Source of the DNA: Calothrix sp. PCC 6303
Lineage (GTDB): Bacteria > Cyanobacteriota > Cyanobacteriia > Cyanobacteriales > Nostocaceae
Direction of reading: 5' to 3'
Assembly (NCBI RefSeq): GCF_000317435.1
Contig: NC_019751.1
Location: forward strand, 930,001 to 994,000
Length of the DNA stretch: 64,000 nucleotides
Below are positions 49,099 through 57,911 of the stretch, in pieces. Within the stretch, counting starts at the first letter, position 1; every line of letters starts with the position of its first letter. Made by a program: the position numbers and the translations under genes. The notes under the pieces were generated by a model that saw only the letters and a program-made list of their open reading frames with translations, had not been told where the DNA came from and made no database searches.

Positions 49099-51357
49099 AT
49101 GTACAGTTATGAGTTTTCTGCTTCGGGTAGTCATGGTAATGGGAAATCTAACCCCACTCAGCCGCCGGGAAATTCTGGTAATAGTATGCCTTTTTTGAGG
49201 ATGGATTTTCCAGGTGGCAGAGGTGAAATGCCGGAAGCAGTGAATATGAACTCTACTGAGTCTTCCGGGAATGTACAGAAAGTATTAGTAGAATTACGAG
49301 TATCAAGAACACAGAATGTTTTCCAAGCTGTTGTTGATAATATTGGCAGTTTGCAGATAGACACTGACTATGAACCTGTGGCAGTCACTCCAACAAACGA
49401 ATTAGCTGCAAGTCTACTGCTTACCGATGATGAGACTTATATTATTCGTGGCGAGATTGATGAACGACGAATCCACGAATTAGAAGCACAAGCCAATGTC
49501 GTCAAGGTTTATAAAGATACACCTATTGCCCCTTTTAATCCCGCGTTGTTGGAAAAGCAAGATTTAGTTAAGCCGATGAATGGGGCTGGTGATTGTCCTA
49601 TTGGTACTTGCGACTGTTCTCCCACGGTGGCTAAAGGAACTATTGCTGACGTTGCTAAGTATTTTGGAGTGGATCAAATTTGGGCTGCTGGCTTTAAAGG
49701 TCAGGGGATTGTGGTGGGGATTGTAGATGGGGGAATTACCGCCGAGGGTCGCCCTGTGGAGCCGTTTGAGGGCATTCGCCGCATTCCGAATGTGATCGGT
49801 GGTCCAGCAAAAAATTGGGGAACTAAGGCGAAGTCGTGGGGTGAACATGGGAACATGTGCGCTACTGATGTGTTGGGAATGGCACCGGAAGCAAAGCTGT
49901 ATGATTGTCGGATTGCTGACGGGGATGCAGTTTCTAATGCTTTGATGGTGTTTGATTGGGCACTTCAGCAGTATCGTACTGATGGTACACCACAGGTTTT
50001 AAGCAATAGTTGGGGTATTTATCAGAAGAGTTGGGATGAATTTTATGCGACAAACCCGGATCATCCTTTTACTAGAAAGGTAGTAGAAGTGATTAATGAG
50101 GGTATTTTGGTGTTGTTTGCAGCGGGAAATTGCGGTGCCAGTTGTCCAAACGATCGCTGTGGCGCTGATAATGGTTCTGGGAGGAGTATTTGGGGTGCAA
50201 ATGGACATCCTTTGGTGATGACTATTGGTGCTGTAAATAAGGATGAGCAGTTTGTTGGTTATAGTAGCACTGGTCCAGCATCGTTAGATCCAAATAAACC
50301 TGATTTCTGTTCAGTGACACATTTTCGGGGTTATTTTGGTAGTGATAACGGAACTTCGGCAGCAACTCCCATCGCTGCTGGTGTAATCGCTTTGTTAAAA
50401 CAAGCGAAACCGAATGCAACTCAAGATGAGTTAAAAAATATCCTCAAACAAACAGCGAAAAATATTGGTGAACCTGGATTTGATCAAAATTCTGGTGCTG
50501 GGATTATTCAACCAAAAGTTGCCTTTGATTTACTTGCACCCCAGTTACCTAAGTGGGGAGAATGGGAAAATCTCGGTGGAAATGCCTTTTCTGCACCCAG
50601 CGCGATCGCTTCTGGTGTAAACTGCCTGAAAACCTTTGTTTTAGGTGGCGATAATTCCATTTATCAAAAATCTTTGGATGCTGATAAATGGGGGGAATGG
50701 GAAAGCTTAGATGGTTTTAGTTTATCTGCACCTGCATCCATTGCTGTTGAAGAGAATATCCATGTTTTTAGCATTAGTCAAGAACGCCAAATACAGTTAA
50801 TATCATTCAATGCTGGTAGCTGGGGGACATGGCAAAATTTAGGTGGTTTCTGTAAGCATGGTGTCGCTGTTACTGCATCAACACCAAATCAAATTGATGT
50901 ATTTACTATTGGTAGTGATAACGCAGTTTACCAAATGACTTGGGATGGTAAATCTACTACTGCTGGGAAAAGCTTAGGTGGTTTAAGTTTATCTGCACCT
51001 GCTGCGGTATCTTCACAACAAAACCGCATTGATTTATTTGTTCGGGGTGTTGATCACGCAATTTACCACAAATACTGGAATGGTACCGCATGGAGTGATA
51101 ACTGGGAAAGTTTGGGTGGAGTGTGGTTGTATGCGCCAACTGTAACATCCTGGGGGGCAAATCGCTTAGATGTATTTGCAGTTGGTACTGACAATGCTGT
51201 GTATCGAAAATATTCTGATGGTGTGACTTGGAGTAGTTGGGAAAATATTGGTGGTTCCTGTATTGCTTCTCCAGCAGCAGTTTCAGCGAATAAAAACCAA
51301 ATAGATCTATTTGTCGTCGGTGGCGATAACGTAATCTACCGCAGAAAATTTGTATAA
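49099..51357 (+). CDS. Subtilase (S8 protease) fused to a lectin-like beta-propeller
   Basis: The 752-residue protein has an S8 serine-protease domain at about residues 175-480. The catalytic triad is D210 (GIVDGG), H250 (WGEHGN) and S420 (NGTSAATP), and N344 is the oxyanion residue. From about 485 to the end are six repeats of about 43-45 residues with W(E/Q)xLGG...SAPA(A/V)xS...(I/L)D(L/V)FxxGxDNAxY. These resemble the DUF346/PLL lectin propeller family. No signal peptide or membrane anchor is visible. The first 60 residues are glycine/serine-rich, and residues 60-150 may be a propeptide-like domain. The role is unknown; glycan- or surface-targeted proteolysis is an inference. Confidence 0.85.
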   Translation: MYSYEFSASGSHGNGKSNPTQPPGNSGNSMPFLRMDFPGGRGEMPEAVNMNSTESSGNVQKVLVELRVSRTQNVFQAVVDNIGSLQIDTDYEPVAVTPTNELAASLLLTDDETYIIRGEIDERRIHELEAQANVVKVYKDTPIAPFNPALLEKQDLVKPMNGAGDCPIGTCDCSPTVAKGTIADVAKYFGVDQIWAAGFKGQGIVVGIVDGGITAEGRPVEPFEGIRRIPNVIGGPAKNWGTKAKSWGEHGNMCATDVLGMAPEAKLYDCRIADGDAVSNALMVFDWALQQYRTDGTPQVLSNSWGIYQKSWDEFYATNPDHPFTRKVVEVINEGILVLFAAGNCGASCPNDRCGADNGSGRSIWGANGHPLVMTIGAVNKDEQFVGYSSTGPASLDPNKPDFCSVTHFRGYFGSDNGTSAATPIAAGVIALLKQAKPNATQDELKNILKQTAKNIGEPGFDQNSGAGIIQPKVAFDLLAPQLPKWGEWENLGGNAFSAPSAIASGVNCLKTFVLGGDNSIYQKSLDADKWGEWESLDGFSLSAPASIAVEENIHVFSISQERQIQLISFNAGSWGTWQNLGGFCKHGVAVTASTPNQIDVFTIGSDNAVYQMTWDGKSTTAGKSLGGLSLSAPAAVSSQQNRIDLFVRGVDHAIYHKYWNGTAWSDNWESLGGVWLYAPTVTSWGANRLDVFAVGTDNAVYRKYSDGVTWSSWENIGGSCIASPAAVSANKNQIDLFVVGGDNVIYRRKFV

Positions 51358-51442
51358 TTTATCAGTTTTCCCTGTTAATGATGTAGTTTTTTAGGCTACT
51401 TGTAGCTTGAAAAAATCGGCTAAAGCAAAGACGTAATTATCC

Positions 51443-51477
51443 AAGATGCGATGTCTTCTGATATCGTGTCTTTTTTT
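51443..51477 (+). terminator. Terminator downstream of the subtilase
   Basis: Ten-base arms AAGATGCGAT (51443-51452) and ATCGTGTCTT (51463-51472) pair with two wobbles, followed by a run of seven T. It lies about 85 bases after the stop. Confidence 0.75.
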
Positions 51478-51533
51478 ATCTGATAATGGTTTCGTAGACT
51501 CATAAACCCATACCTTCACCATAACTACAATTT

Positions 51534-52013
51534 ATGCCAATAGCGATCGCACTTACCACCGATGACATTAATACCTTAGATTTGTCACCAGCTATCACCA
51601 TTATTGAACGGCTTTTGGCAACAGATGCGATCGCATCTTCTGAACAACAACTGTCAATTCAGGTAAACTATGCCCTAGAACCGAATGATCCTAGAGAACT
51701 TTCAGAAATCCCAGAAATTCGACTTTGGTTTGTACGTCTGGATTCACGCTACCCTTGGTTGCCTTTTCTCCTCGATTGGAAAGCTGGAGAATTAGCACGT
51801 TATGCAGCAATGCTGGTACCACATCAATTTAGTTCTAAGGAAGGAATTCAATATAATCCAGAAGCATTAGAAATATTTTTGATGCATAAAATCTTCGTTT
51901 TAACAGATTGGCTAAAACAGCAAAATATTCCCCATCAATCTCGACTCAAATCAATGGCACAACTTTTAGGCTATGAGTTAGATGATACTTTATTTGAAAT
52001 ATTTACATACTAA
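51534..52013 (+). CDS. Crr6-family NdhI maturation factor (DUF1817)
   Basis: The 159-residue soluble protein has the Crr6 family core PEIRLWFVRLDSRYPWLPFLLDWKAGELARYAAMLVPHQFS. In plants and cyanobacteria Crr6 is needed for maturation of the NdhI subunit of NDH-1. It therefore belongs functionally with the ndhCKJ genes earlier in the window, although it is separate. A hairpin lies right after its stop. Confidence 0.82.
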   Translation: MPIAIALTTDDINTLDLSPAITIIERLLATDAIASSEQQLSIQVNYALEPNDPRELSEIPEIRLWFVRLDSRYPWLPFLLDWKAGELARYAAMLVPHQFSSKEGIQYNPEALEIFLMHKIFVLTDWLKQQNIPHQSRLKSMAQLLGYELDDTLFEIFTY

Positions 52014-52021
52014 ATGCCGCT

Positions 52022-52053
52022 TTGACATTCTCCCCACACGGGGGGAATGTCAA
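52022..52053. terminator. Strong hairpin between convergent genes
   Basis: Fourteen-base arms (TTGACATTCTCCCC and GGGGGGAATGTCAA) pair with one wobble around a 4-base loop. They sit exactly between the convergent stops of the Crr6 gene and the 267-residue hypothetical gene. There is no T run, so bidirectional termination or a repeat is likely. Confidence 0.6.
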
Positions 52054-52059
52054 CAAAGT

Positions 52060-52863
52060 CTATATCTTGGCTAACAAATCCAAAGCCGAATTAAAAGCAT
52101 GTTCTACAGCTTTAGACTTACTTGGCAAAGATATTTGCCAAATTCTATAATCGTTATATTCGACAATTAATTGCGCTATCTCATTTGTATTCATCTGTTG
52201 CAAAATATCGTACTGGGCAGTTTGAAATTCTTGTAAATAGCCACCCTTCTCAACAATTTTATAGGCAACTTTTGCAAACTTATCTAAAACAATTTTCATA
52301 TAAGCCTTGCCAACACCTGAAGAGAAAATAGATGATGTTTGGAAAACGGCAAATTCTTCTAACAATAGATTTGATATTTCAATTCCATCTGGATAATCCC
52401 AACCAGGAGGAAGTCTAACATCTAAATACTCACCATCATAATATTGATATCGCAAATAATCTTTAATTTCGACTGTTGTCTGAACTAATTTATTACCTGC
52501 CAAAATTTCCTTCAATGATTCAATACTATTGTTTACAGATTCGTCACGAAATGCTATTTCCTGACCTTGAGGACATGAATACAACATGTACGTCCATATT
52601 CCTGGACAATCAGTTTCAGCTATCTGTCCTTGATCACAAAGACCTCGTAGCGAAACAACAAGACTTCCTTTGACTTCGTAAAAAGTAATTGTCCCATCTT
52701 CCTCACATTCATAATAAACAGATTTAATATCATCAAAATCACATTTACGGGACTGAATCAATTTAGTAATTTTTTTCCAAATTCCCACAACGTGATAAGG
52801 TTGGGTTTCTAACTGGATGTAACGTTGACAGGATATTGTCACATTGTGTAACTTAATGGTCAT
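52060..52863 (-). CDS. Hypothetical protein, possibly acquired
   Basis: The 267-residue soluble protein has no domain that I recognise. Its N-terminal half is beta-rich with aromatic pairs (SCQRYIQLETQPYHVVGIWKK). A middle stretch reads LPPGWDYPDGIEISNLLLEEFAVFQTSS. The C-terminal third is helical. Codon use is AT-rich, and it borders a 1.2-kb gene-free repeat region. The frame looks real, but transfer is only a suspicion. Confidence 0.5.
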   Translation of the reverse strand: MTIKLHNVTISCQRYIQLETQPYHVVGIWKKITKLIQSRKCDFDDIKSVYYECEEDGTITFYEVKGSLVVSLRGLCDQGQIAETDCPGIWTYMLYSCPQGQEIAFRDESVNNSIESLKEILAGNKLVQTTVEIKDYLRYQYYDGEYLDVRLPPGWDYPDGIEISNLLLEEFAVFQTSSIFSSGVGKAYMKIVLDKFAKVAYKIVEKGGYLQEFQTAQYDILQQMNTNEIAQLIVEYNDYRIWQISLPSKSKAVEHAFNSALDLLAKI

Positions 52864-53236
52864 TTTATATCCTCTTTAAAATCAATAATATTCTTAATTT
52901 GATTGAGATATATTCCCCCATTGGTAATAGAGGATTCTCAAATATATAATTTGCTCTTGACTCTTAGACTAAAGCTGAAATCATAGCAAAGTAAACGGTT
53001 AAATAGTTGTGGGGCAGATTACAAATACTGATATTTTTATCAAAATCGTAATTAGGGGGAAATTATTGTTATCCAAAATTCATTTAGTATTTAGGCTTTT
53101 TTATACTGTTACATTTATCAATTGACTAAAGAATTATTTTAGTCTTCTAACAATCTTACAATCTCTCTCTAGACATATTTATAACTCCTGTTTGAATCAA
53201 CTTAAACCTCCTCCATCATGAGAAGTAGAGTTTTGT

Positions 53237-53315
53237 CATTGCGTAGAAACGCAGCTGCTTCCCTGAAGGTCGTAAGGTAGATGCAAAGAGGCTTGTAGCA
53301 GACTAGTATCAATCC
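53237..53315 (+). repeat. Interspersed repeat, filled copy
   Basis: The sequence starts CATTGCGTAGAAACGCAG and contains CGTAAGGTAGATGCAAAGAG, then GGCTTGTAGCAGACTAG. It corresponds to the filled form at 44503-44560 with extra bases in the left part. Confidence 0.6.
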
Positions 53316-53956
53316 TGGGACTGGCTATACCTACTCACAATGTTGACTAAAAACTATGGTTTTCAAAAGAGACAACGCTTACTTATCAAAGAAACTAAAA
53401 TTTAACTGAAGTTACCGTAGTATACTCCAACTGATATTCAACTGCCAAAAATTATTTTAAACAAATTAATTTAATCATTTGATTGAGATTATTTTGATAG
53501 ACTATACAAATTTATTCAAAGACATCTAAACTAACACATTATCAGATAAAAGTTAAGCTTTATTTTGAATTTTAAAAAACAAATTTAAGCAGCTTAGTGT
53601 ATTCTCTTATACTCCTAATCTTGATTCAATTTTTATCTGTAAGAGTTAAAAACAACACTTCCAGAGGATCGAAGAATTGAAGTAGGATAAAATTACTATC
53701 CAATAGGTCAAAGCCGATAGATTTAATTCGTTAGGTTAATATCGTAGTTATAGTTGAATAATTTTGCATAGGGGGTAAGACCACTCACCCAATTGTTCAC
53801 TATGATCAGAAAATATTTATAACTTGAAATACTGAGTCAATTAAGTAATGAATAAAGCTGTGATTGAGATAAAGTAACTATTCTCAAGTCACAGCTAGCG
53901 AGGTTTTTATATTTTATTTGTATTAGGCAATACAAAAAGAAGTTATGATTTTAACC

Positions 53957-54023
53957 ACGTTTGGGGGTTTAAGTTCCCTGCCTAACGACGGCAGCTTTGT
54001 CGGGGGACTTGCCCCACAAACGT
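53957..54023. repeat. Large imperfect inverted repeat
   Basis: Arms beginning ACGTTTGGGGG (left) and ending CCCCACAAACGT (right) pair over about 22 positions with small bulges. The inner CGACGGCAGCTTTGTCG segment forms a second stem. The element lies downstream of the glycosyltransferase stop and may work as its terminator or be a mobile palindromic repeat. Confidence 0.6.
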
Positions 54024-54075
54024 ACCTTGTCTAAATCCTCATCACAAAATAGACTTATTACTCATTACTTCTTTT

Positions 54076-55035
54076 TTAACCTCCCCAAACTTTTTGCATG
54101 ACTGTTTCCGGTGAAATGTCTACCAATTTACCAGTTGATGACTGAATGGGTAGGAATTTTTCACTTTTAGGCATTAGTTTCATTGGATCTGCGGAACCAA
54201 ACAAACCTATGGTGTATGTTTGGACTGCGATCGCTAGTTGCATGGAAGCACTGCTAGTACATAAAATCAAATTAGCCCCAGAAATCATTGCCGCTAACTT
54301 ACCCACATCTTCGGGAGAAGTAATTTTAATATTTGGGAAAATTTCCCTAAAACTATTGGCAAACCCATCATTATCTGGTTCTTGAATCGCCAAAATCGCT
54401 AAATCTGGCTGTTTATCTTGAAAATCTTTAACTATTTGCTTCCAATTCGTCACAGGATAAACTTCTTCATCTACGCCTTTGGTACCAGCTACCTGGCTAG
54501 AACCACCATAAATTAAAATATATCCTGTTTCTTTAACTCCCAAACGCCTTTGTTCCTTCTCAGCCCAATCAATATCAGTCTTTGGTACATTGATTGTTAA
54601 CTCACCAGCAGGGGAGTCAATCACCAAACCTTGGAGAAGGTCATGGTACATATTAACTTTATACTGCTCGGCTTTGTAGGGGACTGAATTAGTCAAAAAA
54701 GAACCTTGACCTTTATAACCAATTCTGATTGGAATGCCAGTTAACCACAAAGCAAAGCCCATTAACCAACTTTGACCTACAGTAATAGCAACATCGTACT
54801 CTCGATCGCGGATCGTGCCAATTAGGTTTCCCCAATCTGCCAAACTGTTACGATCTTTAAAATCAAACCCAATCACCTGATTAACTGACTTACTGACTCG
54901 GTAAGCAGCTTTAGATTTAGGTTCTACAACGACATCGATTTGAATATCGCTTTTATAGCGCTTTAGGTCATCGAGGGTCGGAAAAAAAAGCAGTTGATCA
55001 TCAATTCCGCCAGGGACAAGAGCTACTACTCGCAT
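54076..55035 (-). CDS. Glycosyltransferase family 9 (heptosyltransferase-like)
   Basis: The 319-residue GT-B fold protein has the family 9 layout. It has an N-terminal MRVVALVPGGIDDQLLFFPTL and a linker with GIPIRIGYKGQGS. The C-terminal nucleotide-sugar half contains GYILIYGGSSQVAGTKG, AAMISGANLILCTSSASMQLAIAVQ and TIGLFGSADPMKLMP. It would add sugars to lipopolysaccharide core or another surface polymer at the inner membrane face. The acceptor is unknown. Confidence 0.85.
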   Translation of the reverse strand: MRVVALVPGGIDDQLLFFPTLDDLKRYKSDIQIDVVVEPKSKAAYRVSKSVNQVIGFDFKDRNSLADWGNLIGTIRDREYDVAITVGQSWLMGFALWLTGIPIRIGYKGQGSFLTNSVPYKAEQYKVNMYHDLLQGLVIDSPAGELTINVPKTDIDWAEKEQRRLGVKETGYILIYGGSSQVAGTKGVDEEVYPVTNWKQIVKDFQDKQPDLAILAIQEPDNDGFANSFREIFPNIKITSPEDVGKLAAMISGANLILCTSSASMQLAIAVQTYTIGLFGSADPMKLMPKSEKFLPIQSSTGKLVDISPETVMQKVWGG

Positions 55036-55185
55036 ATTATTTATTTAGGCTGATTCGCATCCTTATTTTAGGGGAAGATAGGGGAAATAATTTAAGGATG
55101 TACCAAAGGGTATAAGTTCTGTGTGACTCCTAAATTCTGTATTCTGTTGTATTGAAGCATCAAAATATCTAATCTGAGGTGTTCT

Positions 55186-55866
55186 GTGTATTTACTAATT
55201 CCAGCGGCAGGTACGGGACGGCGTATGGGAAGCAGCCGCAACAAACTACTATTAATACTAGATTCTCGCCCAATTATCGCTTGGACACTATTGGCAGCAG
55301 AAGCATCAGAATATATAAAATGGATCGGAATTGTTTCTCAGCCTCACGATTGGGAGGACTTCAAAGCAATCTTAGGAGAGTTAAATCTCACCAAACCCGT
55401 AGAATTTATTGCAGGTGGTGATACCAGACAAGAGTCAGTTTACAACGGTTTGCAGGCGCTACCAAAGGACGCTCAACAAGTTTTAATCCATGATGGTGCT
55501 AGGTGTTTAGCTACCCCGACTTTACTAGATCGTTGTGCAGTGGCAATCCAAAAAGTTCCCGGACTCATTGCCGCAGTTGCCGTCAAAGACACAATTAAAG
55601 TTGTTGATGAAAATCGCATAATTCAAAGTACACCTAATCGTAGCCAACTTTGGGCGGCACAAACTCCCCAAGGTTTTGATGTTAAACTACTCAAACACTG
55701 CCACGAACAGGGAATAAAACAAGGTTGGGAAGTCACCGACGACGCAGCTTTGTTTGAAAAGTGCGGCTACCAAGTTCACATTGTTGAAGGTGAGGAAACT
55801 AACTTAAAAGTTACCACTCCCCAAGATTTAGCGATCGCGCAATTTATCCTGCAACAGAGACAATAG
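55186..55866 (+). CDS. ispD: 2-C-methyl-D-erythritol 4-phosphate cytidylyltransferase
   Basis: IspD makes CDP-methylerythritol in the MEP route to carotenoids, quinone tails and phytol. The 226-residue product starts with GTG at 55186, giving (V/M)YLLIPAAGTGRRMGSSRNK, the CTP-binding loop. Further signatures are GGDTRQESVYNGL, VLIHDGARCL and the end DLAIAQFIL. The gene diverges from the glycosyltransferase gene. Confidence 0.96.
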   Translation: MYLLIPAAGTGRRMGSSRNKLLLILDSRPIIAWTLLAAEASEYIKWIGIVSQPHDWEDFKAILGELNLTKPVEFIAGGDTRQESVYNGLQALPKDAQQVLIHDGARCLATPTLLDRCAVAIQKVPGLIAAVAVKDTIKVVDENRIIQSTPNRSQLWAAQTPQGFDVKLLKHCHEQGIKQGWEVTDDAALFEKCGYQVHIVEGEETNLKVTTPQDLAIAQFILQQRQ

Positions 55867-56001
55867 ACTTTTCAAGCAAATTGCGTTGACAGCATATAAG
55901 CTATATGATATAATCCCACGGAATTGTTGTTCGTGATTAGTTATTTGTGTGTAACAGACCAAAAGCTGATGGCTAATGACTAATATAGTGTGTGAATACT
56001 A

Positions 56002-56544
56002 ATGAGTACAGCAACAACGATAGAAGCAATTCTTTATTTAAAAGGTAAGCCCCTATCAATCGGTGAAATAGCAGAATATGCCGCGTGCGATCGCGCTACG
56101 GCAGAAGAGGGTATTATCGAATTAATTGACGATTACGCCCGTCGTGACAGCGCCTTAGAAATAGCCGAAACCAAAAACGGCTACAGTTTGCAATTACGCT
56201 CCGATTTTCATCAACTAGTGCAAACACTAATTCCGGTAGAATTGGGTCTGGGAGCGCTACGGACGCTAGCAGCGATCGCTCTCAACAGCCCCATGCGGCA
56301 AACTGATCTAATTAACGTTCGTGGATCAGGTGCATACCAACATGTTCAAGAACTAGTAGAACAAGGATTCGTCCGCAAAAAACGTGACAGCGACTCTCGA
56401 TCCAGCTTGTTACTAACCACTTCCAAATTTAATCAATACTTCCAAATAGAATCACTACCCCAACCCTTCGACACTACACCAGCAGAAAGACAATTAGAAC
56501 TGGAACTAGTTCAATCCCCAATAGAGCCGGATATTGCCTGTTAG
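56002..56544 (+). CDS. scpB: Segregation and condensation protein B
   Basis: ScpB dimers bind ScpA and SMC to form the bacterial condensin that organises chromosomes. The 180-residue protein has two winged-helix domains: IEAILYLKGKPLSIGEIAEYA near the start and QTDLINVRGSGAYQHVQELVEQGFVRKKRD in the middle. Length and motifs fit. scpA is not nearby. Confidence 0.9.
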   Translation: MSTATTIEAILYLKGKPLSIGEIAEYAACDRATAEEGIIELIDDYARRDSALEIAETKNGYSLQLRSDFHQLVQTLIPVELGLGALRTLAAIALNSPMRQTDLINVRGSGAYQHVQELVEQGFVRKKRDSDSRSSLLLTTSKFNQYFQIESLPQPFDTTPAERQLELELVQSPIEPDIAC

Positions 56545-56625
56545 CTCAAAACTTTATTGTGCTTTGTGTTGATATGCGTAGATGTGGGGCAGCTTGTCTC
56601 CTGTCTCTGACATCCCGCATTATCA

Positions 56626-57186
56626 CTACAACAGCCAAGCAAACAAATCTTTAACACTTATCTCTAACTCGCTTGCAAAAGATGGTACAGGCATAAGTAC
56701 CTCTAGCTCGTCAAACACCTGGATTTCTCGCTTGGGACAGAAAACCAATACGGTTTTCTCATCTGGATCAATCAGCCACCCCATTTGAGTTCCATACTTT
56801 AGGCAATGAAGAATATTCTTTGTCACTTTTGTCTGGCTTTGATCGGGAGAAAGAATCTCAATCGTCCAATCTGGAGCAACAATAAATGTATTAGCAATTT
56901 CGCCATTCTCATCGCGGGGAATTCGATTCCAAACAAAAACAGCAATATCAGGTACGATGGAGCGATTACCAAATGTACAACGCAACTCAGGAAATGCACG
57001 AGCGATGGATTTAGGCTTAACTATAGCATTGATAGCAGGTACAAATTCCCCTTGAATTGCACTATGTTTCCCTTTTGGCATCGGCTTCTGGATTACTTGA
57101 CCATCAATGTATTCACTAGCAGGTTTTGTTTCTGGTAGTTCCAAAAACTCCTTTAAGGTTAATACTTTAGTTGGTGCTGGCACCAT
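56626..57186 (-). CDS. Uma2-family (DUF820) PD-(D/E)xK nuclease-like protein
   Basis: The 186-residue protein belongs to the Uma2 family, which is greatly expanded in cyanobacteria. The core has SEYIDGQVIQKPMPKGKHS, then SIVPDIAVFVW and WTIEILSPDQSQTKVTKNI. Together these give the PD...ExL...K nuclease-like site. YGTQMGWLIDPDEKTVLVF follows. Roles are poorly known; some copies travel with mobile elements. No partner gene is adjacent. Confidence 0.88.
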   Translation of the reverse strand: MVPAPTKVLTLKEFLELPETKPASEYIDGQVIQKPMPKGKHSAIQGEFVPAINAIVKPKSIARAFPELRCTFGNRSIVPDIAVFVWNRIPRDENGEIANTFIVAPDWTIEILSPDQSQTKVTKNILHCLKYGTQMGWLIDPDEKTVLVFCPKREIQVFDELEVLMPVPSFASELEISVKDLFAWLL

Positions 57187-57417
57187 TTTTGTTTTTTCTC
57201 CAAAATTAAGCTAAAACACATTTAAAGTTTCTCAACAGCCTATATACACTTATTTTACGGGATTTCAGACTCTTGAACCAAGAATTATTGAGACCCAAAT
57301 TTGGGGAAAATACAGATGTTTTTTTTCAATATTCCCCATATCTTTTAGAATAGGAATATGACCGACCCCTCTACTATGGTTTAAAGTAGAACTAGCAATT
57401 CAGCTAAGAAACAGCCA

Positions 57418-57765
57418 ATGGTGTTTAACCCAGACTTTTTGAACGACAATTTCGATGAACACCCTAACCAGCTTTTGAATGAAAGCTCAGAAGAATACCC
57501 AAATCAATTGCTTAAGTATCTACAGCATCAGTCACCCGAAATTTTAGCCCGCATAGCCCAATCTGCTAGCCCAGAAATCAAGCAGATCATCTCGCAGAAC
57601 GTCCAAGGACTAGTGGGGATGTTACCTGCCGATAATTTTAATGTCCAAATTACCACAGACCGAGACAACCTAGCAGGACTATTAGCATCCGCAATGATGA
57701 CGGGGTATTTCCTTCGCCAGATGGAACAGCGAATGCAACTAGATAACCTCGGCAATGGTCATTAA
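57418..57765 (+). CDS. DUF760 domain protein (copy 2)
   Basis: The 115-residue acidic protein is a paralogue of the product of 13399-13737. It has YLQHQSPEILARIAQSASPEIKQIISQNVQGLVGMLP, then LAGLLASAMMTGYFLRQMEQRMQLDNL. This second block is the DUF760 signature. No membrane segment. The function is unknown. It lies between divergent Uma2 and convergent htrA genes. Confidence 0.8.
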   Translation: MVFNPDFLNDNFDEHPNQLLNESSEEYPNQLLKYLQHQSPEILARIAQSASPEIKQIISQNVQGLVGMLPADNFNVQITTDRDNLAGLLASAMMTGYFLRQMEQRMQLDNLGNGH

Positions 57766-57911
57766 TCAGAAATTTTCCAGAGCAAGAAGTCAGTAGTTAG
57801 TGTTAGTCAATAACTGTCACGCAATAATGCTTAGTTTTCATTGACTTTCCTAGATAATTAACCTTCTGCTAAACACTACTTAATTAGCAGCTAGTTTTGA
57901 AATATCTGCAC

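Larger units (their letters stand above)
52864..54075. other. 1.2-kb gene-free region with repeats
   Basis: No credible gene, tRNA or transposase was found. It holds an interspersed-repeat copy at 53237-53315. Near the right end it has a large imperfect inverted repeat at 53957-54023. The rest is AT-rich DNA with many stop codons in all frames, possibly decayed coding sequence. Confidence 0.5.
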
